Part shown: in pieces, positions 54,411-63,079 of the stretch
Layout of the letters: every line of letters begins with the position of its first letter
How positions within the stretch are numbered: the first letter of the stretch is position 1
Translations under genes and position numbers: made by a program
NCBI RefSeq assembly: GCF_003050935.1
Contig: NZ_QAOX01000001.1
Coordinates: 744,001 to 808,000, forward strand
From: Luteibacter sp. OK325
GTDB taxonomy: Bacteria > Pseudomonadota > Gammaproteobacteria > Xanthomonadales > Rhodanobacteraceae
Reading direction: 5' to 3'
Length of the DNA: 64,000 nucleotides
Notes under the pieces: model-generated
What the model was told of the DNA's origin: nothing
What the model saw: the letters and a program-made list of their open reading frames with translations, nothing else
The model's database searches: none

Positions 54411-54811
54411 CAGGCCACGTGCCGTAAAATCGTCGCCGGGACGCCCGAAGGCTCATGCGAAGTGATGCTCTCTTTGCCTCCGAGGAACCTCACCATGCTT
54501 CCGGCCTGGACGATGACTGCGATCACCAGAACGAGGAACACCATCGTGCGTAGAAATCCACTGATCTCACCGCCAAAAATGAGCATGGCGCCGCATCCCA
54601 CGATTCCGACAAGCGAGATAGCGAAGGGAACCGGGCCTTCCAGGGTCTTCTGGAACTTGGTGAGATAGCTCACATAGGGCATCGCATCCCCGGTTTCGTC
54701 GGTGGCGTATGCCACATCCGGAAGCATTGACACGAACACGGCGCATACGATCAGAGCGCATACACGCAAGAAACTTGGGTTTACCAATAGTTTGGATATC
54801 GGAGAATGCAT
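54410..54811 (-). CDS. trbC: TrbC/VirB2 prepilin-like subunit
   Basis: 133 residues: a signal with FLRVCALIVCAVFVSMLPDV and cleavage near AYATDE. Two hydrophobic helices of the mature pilin follow (GPVPFAISLVGIVGCGAMLI and RTMVFLVLVIAVIVQAGSMV). TrbC is cyclised in IncP; the C-terminal tail here (RHVA) has no obvious match to that processing site. It is the main subunit of the secretion pilus. Confidence 0.9.
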   Translation of the reverse strand: MHSPISKLLVNPSFLRVCALIVCAVFVSMLPDVAYATDETGDAMPYVSYLTKFQKTLEGPVPFAISLVGIVGCGAMLIFGGEISGFLRTMVFLVLVIAVIVQAGSMVRFLGGKESITSHEPSGVPATILRHVA

Positions 54812-54832
54812 CGTGATTCCGGTAGGTAGTTG

Positions 54833-55801
54833 TCAAAGATCACGCAACACATAACGCCCATCCTCATAACCATCCACAGCTACGATTTCCTGGACGCGAC
54901 GGCCGCTGGGGGTACGCGAGATATGCACGAGCATGTGAACGGACTCGCCGATCAGGGGCTCGATGGGCCGCGGTGCATCGCGGTGCATGCTGATGAGCAT
55001 CGACAGACGCGATAGCCCGGCGCGTGCATCGTTGGCGTGGAGCGTCGCCGCTCCACCTTCGTGGCCCGTGTTCCAGGCCATGAGCAGGTCCAGCGCTTCG
55101 GGACCGCGCACCTCGCCTACAAGGATGCGATCGGGGCGCATACGTAACGAGGTACGAAGCAGCTGGGTCATGCTGACGTCGAACGACGTGCGGTACTGGA
55201 CGAAGTTCTCCGCCGAGCACTGGATCTCGCCAGTGTCCTCGATGATGAAGACGCGCTCGTCGGCGTTCGCGTCCACCATCTCGCGAATGATGGCGTTGAT
55301 CAGTGTGGTCTTGCCGGATCCAGTGCCGCCGATGACAAGAATGTTGCGATGCCGGTGGATAGCCTCAATCAGCACGTGACGCTGTTGCGCGCTCATCGTC
55401 CCGCTGGCGACATAGTCGGCGAGACTGAAGATAGAGACCGCTTTCTTGCGCAACGCGAACGTCGGCCCACTGACGATAGGTGGCAGTTGCGCCGCGAAGC
55501 GCGATCCGTCCAGAGGAAATTCTGACTCGAGCACGGGATTGGCGCGCGTGATTTCTTTGCCGTAGTAACCCGCCGTGGTTTTGATGACGGCCTCAGACTG
55601 GCTCGGCCGCATGGTTCCGATGCAGCGCATGCCCTCACCGAGCCTCTCCTGCCAGAGGCGGTGATCCGCGTTAAGCATGATCTCGACCGTCGTCGGGTCG
55701 TTGAACGCGCTCATGAATGTGTCGCCGAGGTCGCGCAGCAGCTTCTCGCGCGCGCGCTCCTTGACCACGGTGGACGTACCACCGCCTTGTCCCTTTTCCA
55801 T
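54833..55801 (-). CDS. trbB: TrbB/VirB11 secretion ATPase
   Basis: 322 residues from the ATG at 55801; a TTG at 55840 is in frame and would add 13 residues. AAA+ traffic ATPase: NADHRLWQERLGEGMRCIG in the N-terminal domain, Walker A IGGTGSGKTT (about 157-166), Asp box FIIEDTGEIQC, Walker B RILVGEVRGPEALD and the His box GGAATLHANDARAGL. It is the first secretion gene after the usher, 65-104 bases away. Confidence 0.94.
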   Translation of the reverse strand: MEKGQGGGTSTVVKERAREKLLRDLGDTFMSAFNDPTTVEIMLNADHRLWQERLGEGMRCIGTMRPSQSEAVIKTTAGYYGKEITRANPVLESEFPLDGSRFAAQLPPIVSGPTFALRKKAVSIFSLADYVASGTMSAQQRHVLIEAIHRHRNILVIGGTGSGKTTLINAIIREMVDANADERVFIIEDTGEIQCSAENFVQYRTSFDVSMTQLLRTSLRMRPDRILVGEVRGPEALDLLMAWNTGHEGGAATLHANDARAGLSRLSMLISMHRDAPRPIEPLIGESVHMLVHISRTPSGRRVQEIVAVDGYEDGRYVLRDL

Positions 55802-55905
55802 GGTGTACTTCGATGTGTCGTACGCCGCGTGGACCTTCAATGGTCTGAGCGGTCGCCGGGTGCGAACGGGCGCCTCCGCGTCCCGATATGATCTGTCTGC
55901 GTTGG

Positions 55906-58551
55906 TCAGGCCGCTTTCTTCATCGCCAGTCCGGGACCGGCTTCCGTGCAGCGCGCACGAAGCGAACGATGCAAACCATGGGTTTCGAGCCCATCGAGCG
56001 ACTCGGGGACGTCGATACGACAGCTTCCGCCTTCCTCGTCGCCCCAGTTCACCGTCAGCTTCGCGCCCGCCAGGGCGCCACGCACGAAGACCTTGCTGCC
56101 CTGCCCGACCACGCCAACCACCTGGCCGGCGGCATCGTAGACGGACGCGCCGAACGGAAGGGGCCTACCATCCGGGCGGGTCGCGTGAATCAACAATGCC
56201 TGCGCAACGGACGTGCGGTAGTCGAGCCGCGCAAAAGCACCGGCCCGGGGTGCAACGGTTTCAGTGGTGCTTTCCAGCTGCACGTCGTGCGATGCCCCCC
56301 GGGGATCGATCGACACCGTATTGAGCTGATAGGGCAAAAGGCTGCGTACGACGGCGTTGCCATAGCGGTCAAGGCGCGCACCCGCCTGGCTTTCGATGCG
56401 CGCACCCACCGCACCCGGCGCATGGATGATGGCATTGGTCTCGCCAAGTTCCTGCGCCAGCGTCACGCCGTCGCGGTGGGCGACAATCGCACCGCTTGCG
56501 CCGAGCGAGTATTGCGTGCCACCGCCGCTGTCGCGGCTGGCACCCGCCCGGTAACTTCCCGCGTAGGTGCGGTAGCCGAGATTGGCGTAGCCGGTACTCG
56601 ACGTGGAACGCGCTGCCGATTCCGAGCGCCCCGCACCCAGGGTGTACGTCAGGTCGTCGTTGCGGGCAAGCGTGCCGTTCAACCTTGCCTGAATGCTGGC
56701 ACCGTTGCCGCTGCCACGGTTGTATGAAGCGCCAAGATTTGGCGAAGAGGGCGCGCTCCCCAAGGGTACCGAGAACGACAGATAGACCGTCGTATCCGTC
56801 GCCCCTCGTCGCCGATCTCCGGATGCCGGTCCGAATACATCGCCCAGGCGCGACCTCTGCACCGATACGTTGTAGGAGAACGAACGCCAGCTGCTGCCAT
56901 AGGCAAGCGTGTAGTCGACGCTCCGCGAGCGACGTCCCCAGTAATCGGCCAACGAGCCGGTCAGCGACACCTGACCATCACCCAGCGACTGGCCAATGTT
57001 GGCGTCGAAGTGACTGCGCTCGCCCCCAATCACATCACCGGAAATACCGCGTCGCAGGCGGCTACGAAGCCTGGCCGCATCAGTCACTCCAAGATAGTCC
57101 CGCGTGGAGAATCGCTGTGCCACCAGACCGAAGGTCGTTCCAGTCGAGGTGATCGAGCGTGAAAAACGCAGGCGCGTGCTCATGCCACGGCGAACACCCT
57201 CCCGGCGAAACGCAGCACGTGAGCCCATGACATCAAGAGCGATCGCGCCGAAGGGAAGGTTGACGGCGGCACCCACCAGGCCCGAAACGTAGCTGTTGGA
57301 CGCCGTCCCGCCGGCGTACAGCGTGGTATTCGTCGTGGCCCCGTACTGCATGGTGCCCTGGAAGATGAAGGGCGTGTCGGGGAGGTTGGATTCCTCCACC
57401 TGGCCCGCCCAGAGGCCGAAGCGCGCCGTGCCCTCGCGTAGCATCTGTGGCACGGCGGTATACGGGATCATGATGGTCTTCGTCCGACCATCGGCCTCGG
57501 TGATCGTGACTTGCAGGTCGCTGCCATAGCCCGTCGGGTACAGGTCATCGATCTGGAAGGCGCCGGGCGCAACCGTCGTGCTGTGGATGACGTATCCGTT
57601 CTGGCGCACAGTCACCTGGGCATTGCTTTCCGCCACGCCGCGGATGACCGGTGCGTAGCCGCGCTGCGACGCCGGCAACATGCGCTGGTCGCTGACGATA
57701 CCGACACCACGAACGCGCACGCTGTCCAGGATATCGCCGCTGGTATAGGCCTCGCCAACCGTCAGCTGCGCCCGGGCATCGGTGAGATCGTGCTGGGCGT
57801 AGACCTGCGTGTTCTGCCACCGGTTGCTGCCGTCTCGCAGCGACAGCGAACCGGCCTGGCGAAAACGCCAGCCGCCCAGGTTGGCGCCGGCGTTCAGGCT
57901 GACATAGCTATCAGTGGAGCGCTGACCGTTGCGACGCACCTGGAACGTGTTTGCGTTGTAGTTGAGCATGAAGGCCTGCTCGCCCTGATCCCAGAATTCG
58001 GGACTGACATAACCTCTCGCACGCGAGCGGAGGAAGGCCTGGGGCAAGGTGACATGCAGGATCTGTTCGCCATCGTCGAAGTCAACGGTGGCTCCGGGAA
58101 CGTAGTTTTCGAGGTGACCACAGAAGGGCGCCTCACCGAGCGAGTGAACGGATCCGTCACCGGCAGTGCGGGCCTTGAGCTTCTCGGTGTCAAGACCGAA
58201 TCGCAGCAACATCGCACGATCGAAGCACGGCTGGGCGCTCTCACTATCGGCCACCTGGCGGAACGCGACCTCACGGGTCCCGGGAATGGGCTCTCCGTTG
58301 ACCAGTACATTGGGTCGGTAAATGCCCGCCAGCGTAACGTTGCCGCGTTCGAAGCGAGAAAGGTCGATAGCACCACCGGACGAATGGATGAAGTCGGCGT
58401 TGAACGTCGCCTGGGGCGTCGCCGGGTCGATCGCCGGATCAAGTCCGGCCGGGTCAATGGCCGCGGCTTCGACAGCTGCCGGCCCGAGCAGGGCGAGCGC
58501 CACCGCCAGAGGGCGACGAGCCAGCCGCATGCCAGTACGACGATGGCTCAC
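55906..58551 (-). CDS. fimbrial outer-membrane usher (FimD/PapC family)
   Basis: 881 residues: a signal, an N-terminal chaperone-binding domain (FNADFIHSSGGAIDLSRFE), and a 24-strand barrel with the plug containing RGVAESNAQVTVRQNGYVI. C-terminal domains with FARLDYRTSVAQALLIHATR and VGQGSKVFVRGAL follow. The length is typical of ushers (~850). It assembles and exports pilin subunits delivered by the chaperone. ATGA overlap with the chaperone gene. Confidence 0.95.
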   Translation of the reverse strand: MSHRRTGMRLARRPLAVALALLGPAAVEAAAIDPAGLDPAIDPATPQATFNADFIHSSGGAIDLSRFERGNVTLAGIYRPNVLVNGEPIPGTREVAFRQVADSESAQPCFDRAMLLRFGLDTEKLKARTAGDGSVHSLGEAPFCGHLENYVPGATVDFDDGEQILHVTLPQAFLRSRARGYVSPEFWDQGEQAFMLNYNANTFQVRRNGQRSTDSYVSLNAGANLGGWRFRQAGSLSLRDGSNRWQNTQVYAQHDLTDARAQLTVGEAYTSGDILDSVRVRGVGIVSDQRMLPASQRGYAPVIRGVAESNAQVTVRQNGYVIHSTTVAPGAFQIDDLYPTGYGSDLQVTITEADGRTKTIMIPYTAVPQMLREGTARFGLWAGQVEESNLPDTPFIFQGTMQYGATTNTTLYAGGTASNSYVSGLVGAAVNLPFGAIALDVMGSRAAFRREGVRRGMSTRLRFSRSITSTGTTFGLVAQRFSTRDYLGVTDAARLRSRLRRGISGDVIGGERSHFDANIGQSLGDGQVSLTGSLADYWGRRSRSVDYTLAYGSSWRSFSYNVSVQRSRLGDVFGPASGDRRRGATDTTVYLSFSVPLGSAPSSPNLGASYNRGSGNGASIQARLNGTLARNDDLTYTLGAGRSESAARSTSSTGYANLGYRTYAGSYRAGASRDSGGGTQYSLGASGAIVAHRDGVTLAQELGETNAIIHAPGAVGARIESQAGARLDRYGNAVVRSLLPYQLNTVSIDPRGASHDVQLESTTETVAPRAGAFARLDYRTSVAQALLIHATRPDGRPLPFGASVYDAAGQVVGVVGQGSKVFVRGALAGAKLTVNWGDEEGGSCRIDVPESLDGLETHGLHRSLRARCTEAGPGLAMKKAA

Positions 58552-59273
58552 GGCGAGCCGACCGTCTTGTCATACGTCACGAAGCCGCCGTAGTCGTTGA
58601 TACTCTGGTAGCGCAGCTTGATTTCGCCCGCCGACGGAAGCGCCTTCTCGAGCTTACGCGTCGTCGAGGCGAACGGACCGATCGCAAAGGGCTCGACGGA
58701 AACGTCGCGTCCGTCTACATCGAGGCGAACATCATTCAGCGTCACGTGATACGCACTCGGATTGCTCACCGAGAGGCCCCCGTCCGCAGCTCGCGTCCAT
58801 GACAGCTTGTTCGGCGCCGCGGCCGCCGAGCCTGGCAGGCCTTCCGGCCGGTAGAACAGTTTCAGGCGATAGCGGAAGGCCAGCTGCATCTTGCTGGTGT
58901 CTTCAGCGTTCTCAGCCTTCGGCGGCACTTCCAGCACGTTTATCCAGTATTGCGACTCCCGATCGGCTGGCATGGTGCCACCGGTGTGGGAAATACGAAG
59001 TGTCTGTGACTTCCCTCTTTCCACCCGCGCGATGGGCGGGGTCAGATTGAACGGGACATTGACGTGCTCCGGCGTGGACCGCGCATCGCCGTCGTCGATC
59101 CAGGCCTGGGTCAGCACCGGCAGCTTGCCGTTGTTGCTTACTTTCACCGTAATCTCTTTGGCGTTCGCGTCATAGATGTAGCGCGTCGCGTTCATGACCA
59201 CGCCGGCCGAAGCGGGCCTGGCGCCAAGCAGGGTCGCCACGGCCCATAGCGCCAACGGCCACCGCCGAGTCAT
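58548..59273 (-). CDS. periplasmic pilus chaperone (PapD family)
   Basis: 241 residues from the ATG at 59273, which has AAGGAACG upstream; an ATG at 59291 is also in frame. Signal ends in ARPASAG. Ig-like domain 1 carries the F1-G1 strand PPIARVERGKSQTLRI with the donor residues, and domain 2 ends in YQSINDYGGFVTYD. It caps pilin subunits by donor-strand complementation and passes them to the usher. Confidence 0.94.
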   Translation of the reverse strand: MTRRWPLALWAVATLLGARPASAGVVMNATRYIYDANAKEITVKVSNNGKLPVLTQAWIDDGDARSTPEHVNVPFNLTPPIARVERGKSQTLRISHTGGTMPADRESQYWINVLEVPPKAENAEDTSKMQLAFRYRLKLFYRPEGLPGSAAAAPNKLSWTRAADGGLSVSNPSAYHVTLNDVRLDVDGRDVSVEPFAIGPFASTTRKLEKALPSAGEIKLRYQSINDYGGFVTYDKTVGSP

Positions 59274-59374
59274 CCGGTTCGTTCCTTGCATGTTGGAGGC
59301 GTTCCTTCGTGTGGACGAAACGATCACCGGCATTCACCGGCGATCGCCTTTCTGGCTACTTACAACGCGAGGGA

Positions 59375-59935
59375 TTACGGGCCGACCGGCTCGAACCGAA
59401 CGCCGTACACCACGGAACTATCCGCCTCGCCCGCGACCACGTCGTCGGTCCGCTGGAAGCCGGACTCATAGACCAGCGTGGCCTGGTTGTTCGTGACCGT
59501 TTCCTGCACCGCGCCCTGGTTGTTACCCAGGATGTCGATCGGTGTGCCCGCCTTGTCGAACAGGCGGATCTGCACGCCGGATGCACCACCGGTCACATTG
59601 AGTGCACCGCTGGCCGGATCGACCGTCGAGCCGTTTTCGAATGCCGCCCACACCTTGGTGCCGTCTTTGCAAGACGCCTCACCTGAGGCGCCGACGTAGA
59701 TGCGGAAAGGCGTTCGCCCGGCAACATCGCCCACATTTGCGAAGGCACCCGCGCTCACACCTTTCATGCTGACGGTGAAGTCCGGGCCGTTGCCCTGATC
59801 GCCGCCATGGACGGTACAGGTGACATCGGTAATCGAGCCATCGAACGTAATCGTGCCGCCCTCGGCGGCGGCAAATGCCGACGGGGCCGCCAGGCCTGCG
59901 ATGAGCAGGGCGGAAAGTGTTGCCTTGAGGTTCAT
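59375..59935 (-). CDS. fimbrial subunit (type 1-like pilin)
   Basis: 186 residues with signal MNLKATLSALLIAGLAAPSA. The mature start GGTITFDGSITDVTCTVHGG is the donor-strand extension plus first Cys, pairing with the Cys in GEASCKDGTKVW. It is the probable major subunit, first gene of the pilus locus. AAGG lies upstream in an AT-rich leader. 101 bases separate it from the chaperone start. Confidence 0.93.
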   Translation of the reverse strand: MNLKATLSALLIAGLAAPSAFAAAEGGTITFDGSITDVTCTVHGGDQGNGPDFTVSMKGVSAGAFANVGDVAGRTPFRIYVGASGEASCKDGTKVWAAFENGSTVDPASGALNVTGGASGVQIRLFDKAGTPIDILGNNQGAVQETVTNNQATLVYESGFQRTDDVVAGEADSSVVYGVRFEPVGP

Positions 59936-60174
59936 CCAATTAACCTTTTACTGTTTTTTGTGTTGATCAACGACCGGAGCGGTCGTCGGCTTGGGGGAGA
60001 CACGGGATCATCCCCGCGCATCACGCAGCCGAGCTCGACCAACGCGAGCGCCAGTCGAAGTGTGTAGGAATCACCCTTCAATCCATATGGAAGATTACTC
60101 AAAAGTGGAGATTTCTTACTCACATCGAAGGGCGACGCCCTGCCCATTTGGCCGTCCTTCTCAAGACGAAACAT
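59932..60174 (-). CDS. possible 80-aa ORF overlapping the fimbrial subunit start
   Basis: The ATG at 60174 opens a frame whose TGA overlaps the ATG of the fimbrial subunit (ATGA). The product is basic, with a short Leu-rich helix (LRLALALVELGCVM), and has no family match that I recognise. No good SD is visible. The overlap could mean a coupled regulatory peptide or be chance. The region must in any case contain the fimbrial promoter. Confidence 0.25.
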   Translation of the reverse strand: MFRLEKDGQMGRASPFDVSKKSPLLSNLPYGLKGDSYTLRLALALVELGCVMRGDDPVSPPSRRPLRSLINTKNSKRLIG

Positions 60175-60192
60175 CACACATGGTGATACGAG

Positions 60193-61374
60193 TCAGTCGA
60201 GGGACGAAGCCGGCCCGAAGAACTCGAACTTAGCCCGCACGTCCGGAACACCAAGATCTCGCAATGCCCGCCGAACAGCCTTCATGAATGGCTTCGGCCC
60301 GAGGTAATACGCGTCCATTGCATCCGTGGCTGGCAGCCAGGCGGCAAGCAGGTCCTTGTCGAGAAAGCCTGTGGCATCGGGCGCAGGATCGCCCTCGCGC
60401 GGTGTCTCGTAGCAGTAATAACGACGCAGCCTGGGGTGCTCCGCCACCAGCCCGTCGATCACGTCGCGAAAGGCGTGTACACCGCCGTGACGAGCCGAGT
60501 GGATGAAATGAATCGGGCGTTCGGTCGCCAGCGCGGCGTGCAGCATGGCAAGCGTCGGCGTGATACCGACACCTCCGCTGATCAGTACCAGTGCGCGATC
60601 GTTGTGCTCGAGCACAAAATGGCCGGAGGGCGGGAAGAGCTCGACCGCGTCGCCCACGTGTACGTGATCGTGCAGATAGTTCGATACCGCACCACCGGGT
60701 ACACGCTTCACGCTGATCCGGTAGCCCCGCGTGTCCGAAGCCGCCGATAGCGAGTAGTTGCGGCGAGCGTCCTGCTGGCCCACCTGCACGCGCAACCCAA
60801 TGTACTGACCCGGCTCATGCACCAACACGGCGCCACCATCGACCGGCACGAAGTGGAAGGAGGTAATTTCGTCGCTCTCCTGCACCTTGTGGGCAACGAC
60901 GAACGCACGACCATCACGCCACCCACCCGGGCTCGATGCCACGCGGTCATAAATGACTTCCTCGGCATCGCCGAGGATATCGGCCAGTTGCTGGTAGGCG
61001 GCGCCCCAGGCCTCGAGCACCGTGTCGGTGGCGATGTCGGCCCCAAGCACCTCGCGAATCGCACGGAGCAAGGACGCGCCCACGACCGAATAGTGCTCAC
61101 GGCGAATCCGCAAGGACACGTGCTTGCTGATGATGCCGCCGACGAGGCCGCCCAGGGCTTCGAGCTTGTCGATGTGCCGTGCATACATCAGTACGCCGTT
61201 GGCCAGAGCGCGTGGCTGCTCGCCGGTCGCCTGATTGGCCTGGTTGAAATACGGGCGCACCTCCGGGTGTTCGTCGAGGAGGATGCGGTAGAAATGCGTG
61301 GTCAGCGCTTCGCCACCCTCTTCGAGGAGGGGTACGGTCGAGCTGACGATGGCGCGGTATTCGGCGGAGATCAT
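60193..61374 (-). CDS. hmp: flavohemoprotein, nitric oxide dioxygenase
   Basis: 393 residues, close to E. coli Hmp (396). A globin domain at 1-138 has the proximal His in SKHVSLRIRREHYSVVG and distal Tyr near HFYRILLDEHPEV. The FAD domain carries RNYSLSAASDTRGYRISVKR and the NAD domain LISGGVGITPTLAMLHAAL. It oxidises NO to nitrate with NAD(P)H and oxygen. It is divergent from norR, with two NorR-type sites 94-134 bases upstream. Confidence 0.96.
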   Translation of the reverse strand: MISAEYRAIVSSTVPLLEEGGEALTTHFYRILLDEHPEVRPYFNQANQATGEQPRALANGVLMYARHIDKLEALGGLVGGIISKHVSLRIRREHYSVVGASLLRAIREVLGADIATDTVLEAWGAAYQQLADILGDAEEVIYDRVASSPGGWRDGRAFVVAHKVQESDEITSFHFVPVDGGAVLVHEPGQYIGLRVQVGQQDARRNYSLSAASDTRGYRISVKRVPGGAVSNYLHDHVHVGDAVELFPPSGHFVLEHNDRALVLISGGVGITPTLAMLHAALATERPIHFIHSARHGGVHAFRDVIDGLVAEHPRLRRYYCYETPREGDPAPDATGFLDKDLLAAWLPATDAMDAYYLGPKPFMKAVRRALRDLGVPDVRAKFEFFGPASSLD

Positions 61375-61467
61375 GTTGTCGGGTCTCTCATGTTTGGGAT
61401 GCTTTCTTTATCCACGTCCCATGCCAGAGCCGACATGGCTGGAAGTTCATGGAGTTAGAATGGGCAA

Positions 61468-61508
61468 GGGTCAGAGTGACCCGCATCGCATGTGGGTCAC
61501 TCTGACCC
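61468..61508. promoter_or_regulatory. two NorR-type enhancer sites
   Basis: GGGTCAGAGTGACCC (61468-61482) and GGGTCACTCTGACCC (61494-61508) each contain GTCA-N3-TGAC, the NorR recognition pattern. The two are also inverted copies of each other. They are placed 94-134 bases upstream of hmp and 14 bases before the norR start, so they could drive hmp and auto-control norR. A repeat-element origin cannot be excluded. Confidence 0.7.
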
Positions 61509-61521
61509 TACAGAGGTCGAA

Positions 61522-63072
61522 ATGACTACATCGCCCGCCGATCTGGATGCCCTCCTGCCCCTTGTCGACGACCTTTCGCGGGAGCTCCCGGAATTCGAAC
61601 GCTACCGGCGCCTGCTCGGGACCCTGCGCTCACTGGTGCGATGCGACGCCAGTGCTCTTCTTCGTCTCGACAACGGCGAACTCGTACCTCTGGCAGTCGA
61701 CGGTCTCACCGAAGACACCCTCGGTCGTCGCTTTCCCGTAGCGGACCACCCCCGGTTCGCCGCCTTGCTGGCCCACGAGGGGCCGACACTGTTCCCGGCC
61801 GACAGCAGCCTGCCCGATCCGTACGACGGCCTGGTCGAAGCCGAGCTCCCGCTGGATGTTCACGACTGCATGGGGTGCCCCCTACTGATCGACGGCAAAC
61901 CGTGGGGCCTGGTGACACTCGATGCGCTGGAAGCCGGACGCTTCGAACCCTCCGACCTCGCCACCGTACGCGCCTTCGCGAGCCTCGCCGCCGCGACGGT
62001 CTCCGCTGCCGAGCGCATGCGCGGTCTCGAGCGATCCGCCGAACACGAACGTGCACGTGCCGAGGGCTATCGTCTGGCGGCCGGCCAGGCACCGGGCCGT
62101 GTGCTTGCCGGCCGCAGTCCGGCCTTCCGGCGGCTGACCGATGACATCGCCACCGTCGCCGGCAGCGACCTGACGGTATTGATCCGGGGCGAGACGGGCG
62201 TCGGCAAGGAGCTGGTCGCCCAGGCCATCCATTCGGCCTCGCCACGCGCCGACCGGCCGCTGATCGCCGTGAACTGTGCGGCCCTGCCCGAACACCTGGT
62301 TGAGAGCGAACTGTTCGGCCATGTGCGTGGCTCCTTCTCCGGTGCCACGTCCGACCGGCGTGGCAAGTTCGAGCTGGCCGATCACGGCACACTGTTTCTC
62401 GACGAGGTGGCCGACCTGTCGCTCGCGGCCCAGGCCACCCTCCTTCGCGTCATGCAGAGCGGCCAACTGCAGCGGGTCGGCTCCGATCGCGAGCACCGGG
62501 TGAATGTGAGGATCGTCGCCGCCAGCAATCGCGACCTTGCTGACGAGGTGCGGGCGGGTCGTTGTCGCGCGGATTTCTACCATCGCATCAGCGTGTACCC
62601 GCTGCGCGTGCCGGCCTTACGCGAACGTGGGAACGACGTGCTGTTGCTTGCCGGAACCTTCCTCGAAGAGAACCGGGGACGCCTCGGCCTAAGTGGATTA
62701 CGTCTGGCCAGCGACGCGCAGGCGGCGCTACTGGGGTGGACGTGGCCGGGCAATGTGCGGGAGCTCGAACACACCATCGGCCGAAGCGCACTGAAGGCGC
62801 TGTCGCGACAGGGGACCAGGGCCCGGGCGGTGACCTTGTCGGCTGCGGATCTCGATTTACCGGTGGTGCAGGCCGCAGCGCCCGGGCCGGTCGCATTCGC
62901 GGAGGAAGCCAGGGGGCTTTCCCTGCGCGCCGATGTCGATCATTACGAGCGCTCCCTCATCGAGCGCAGCCTTAAACGACATGCCAATAACTGGGCCGCG
63001 GCGGCAAGGGAGCTGGGGATGGACCGGGCGAACCTGCGACGATCCGCGGCCCGCCTCGGCATCCCCAGGTAG
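61522..63072 (+). CDS. norR: NorR-type NO-responsive sigma54 activator
   Basis: 516 residues from the ATG at 61522 (AGAGG upstream). GAF domain about 15-175. AAA+ domain with Walker A GETGVGKE, Walker B GTLFLDEV and the sigma54-contact loop, which reads GSFSGA instead of the usual GAFTGA. C-terminal HTH is NNWAAAARELGMDRANLRRS. NO bound at the GAF iron relieves inhibition and the protein activates hmp. The loop substitution is worth checking. Confidence 0.93.
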   Translation: MTTSPADLDALLPLVDDLSRELPEFERYRRLLGTLRSLVRCDASALLRLDNGELVPLAVDGLTEDTLGRRFPVADHPRFAALLAHEGPTLFPADSSLPDPYDGLVEAELPLDVHDCMGCPLLIDGKPWGLVTLDALEAGRFEPSDLATVRAFASLAAATVSAAERMRGLERSAEHERARAEGYRLAAGQAPGRVLAGRSPAFRRLTDDIATVAGSDLTVLIRGETGVGKELVAQAIHSASPRADRPLIAVNCAALPEHLVESELFGHVRGSFSGATSDRRGKFELADHGTLFLDEVADLSLAAQATLLRVMQSGQLQRVGSDREHRVNVRIVAASNRDLADEVRAGRCRADFYHRISVYPLRVPALRERGNDVLLLAGTFLEENRGRLGLSGLRLASDAQAALLGWTWPGNVRELEHTIGRSALKALSRQGTRARAVTLSAADLDLPVVQAAAPGPVAFAEEARGLSLRADVDHYERSLIERSLKRHANNWAAAARELGMDRANLRRSAARLGIPR

Positions 63073-63079
63073 CACGTGC

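Noticed and set aside
55802-55905. Insertion scar or transposase remnant at the usher-trbB junction
   Set aside because: No terminal inverted repeats, target duplication or transposase fragment could be seen by eye here or at 43616-43658.
61375-61467. Sigma54 -24/-12 promoter for hmp
   Set aside because: Candidate GG-N-GC pairs on the minus strand have the wrong spacing (N9) or lack GC at -12, so no call was made.
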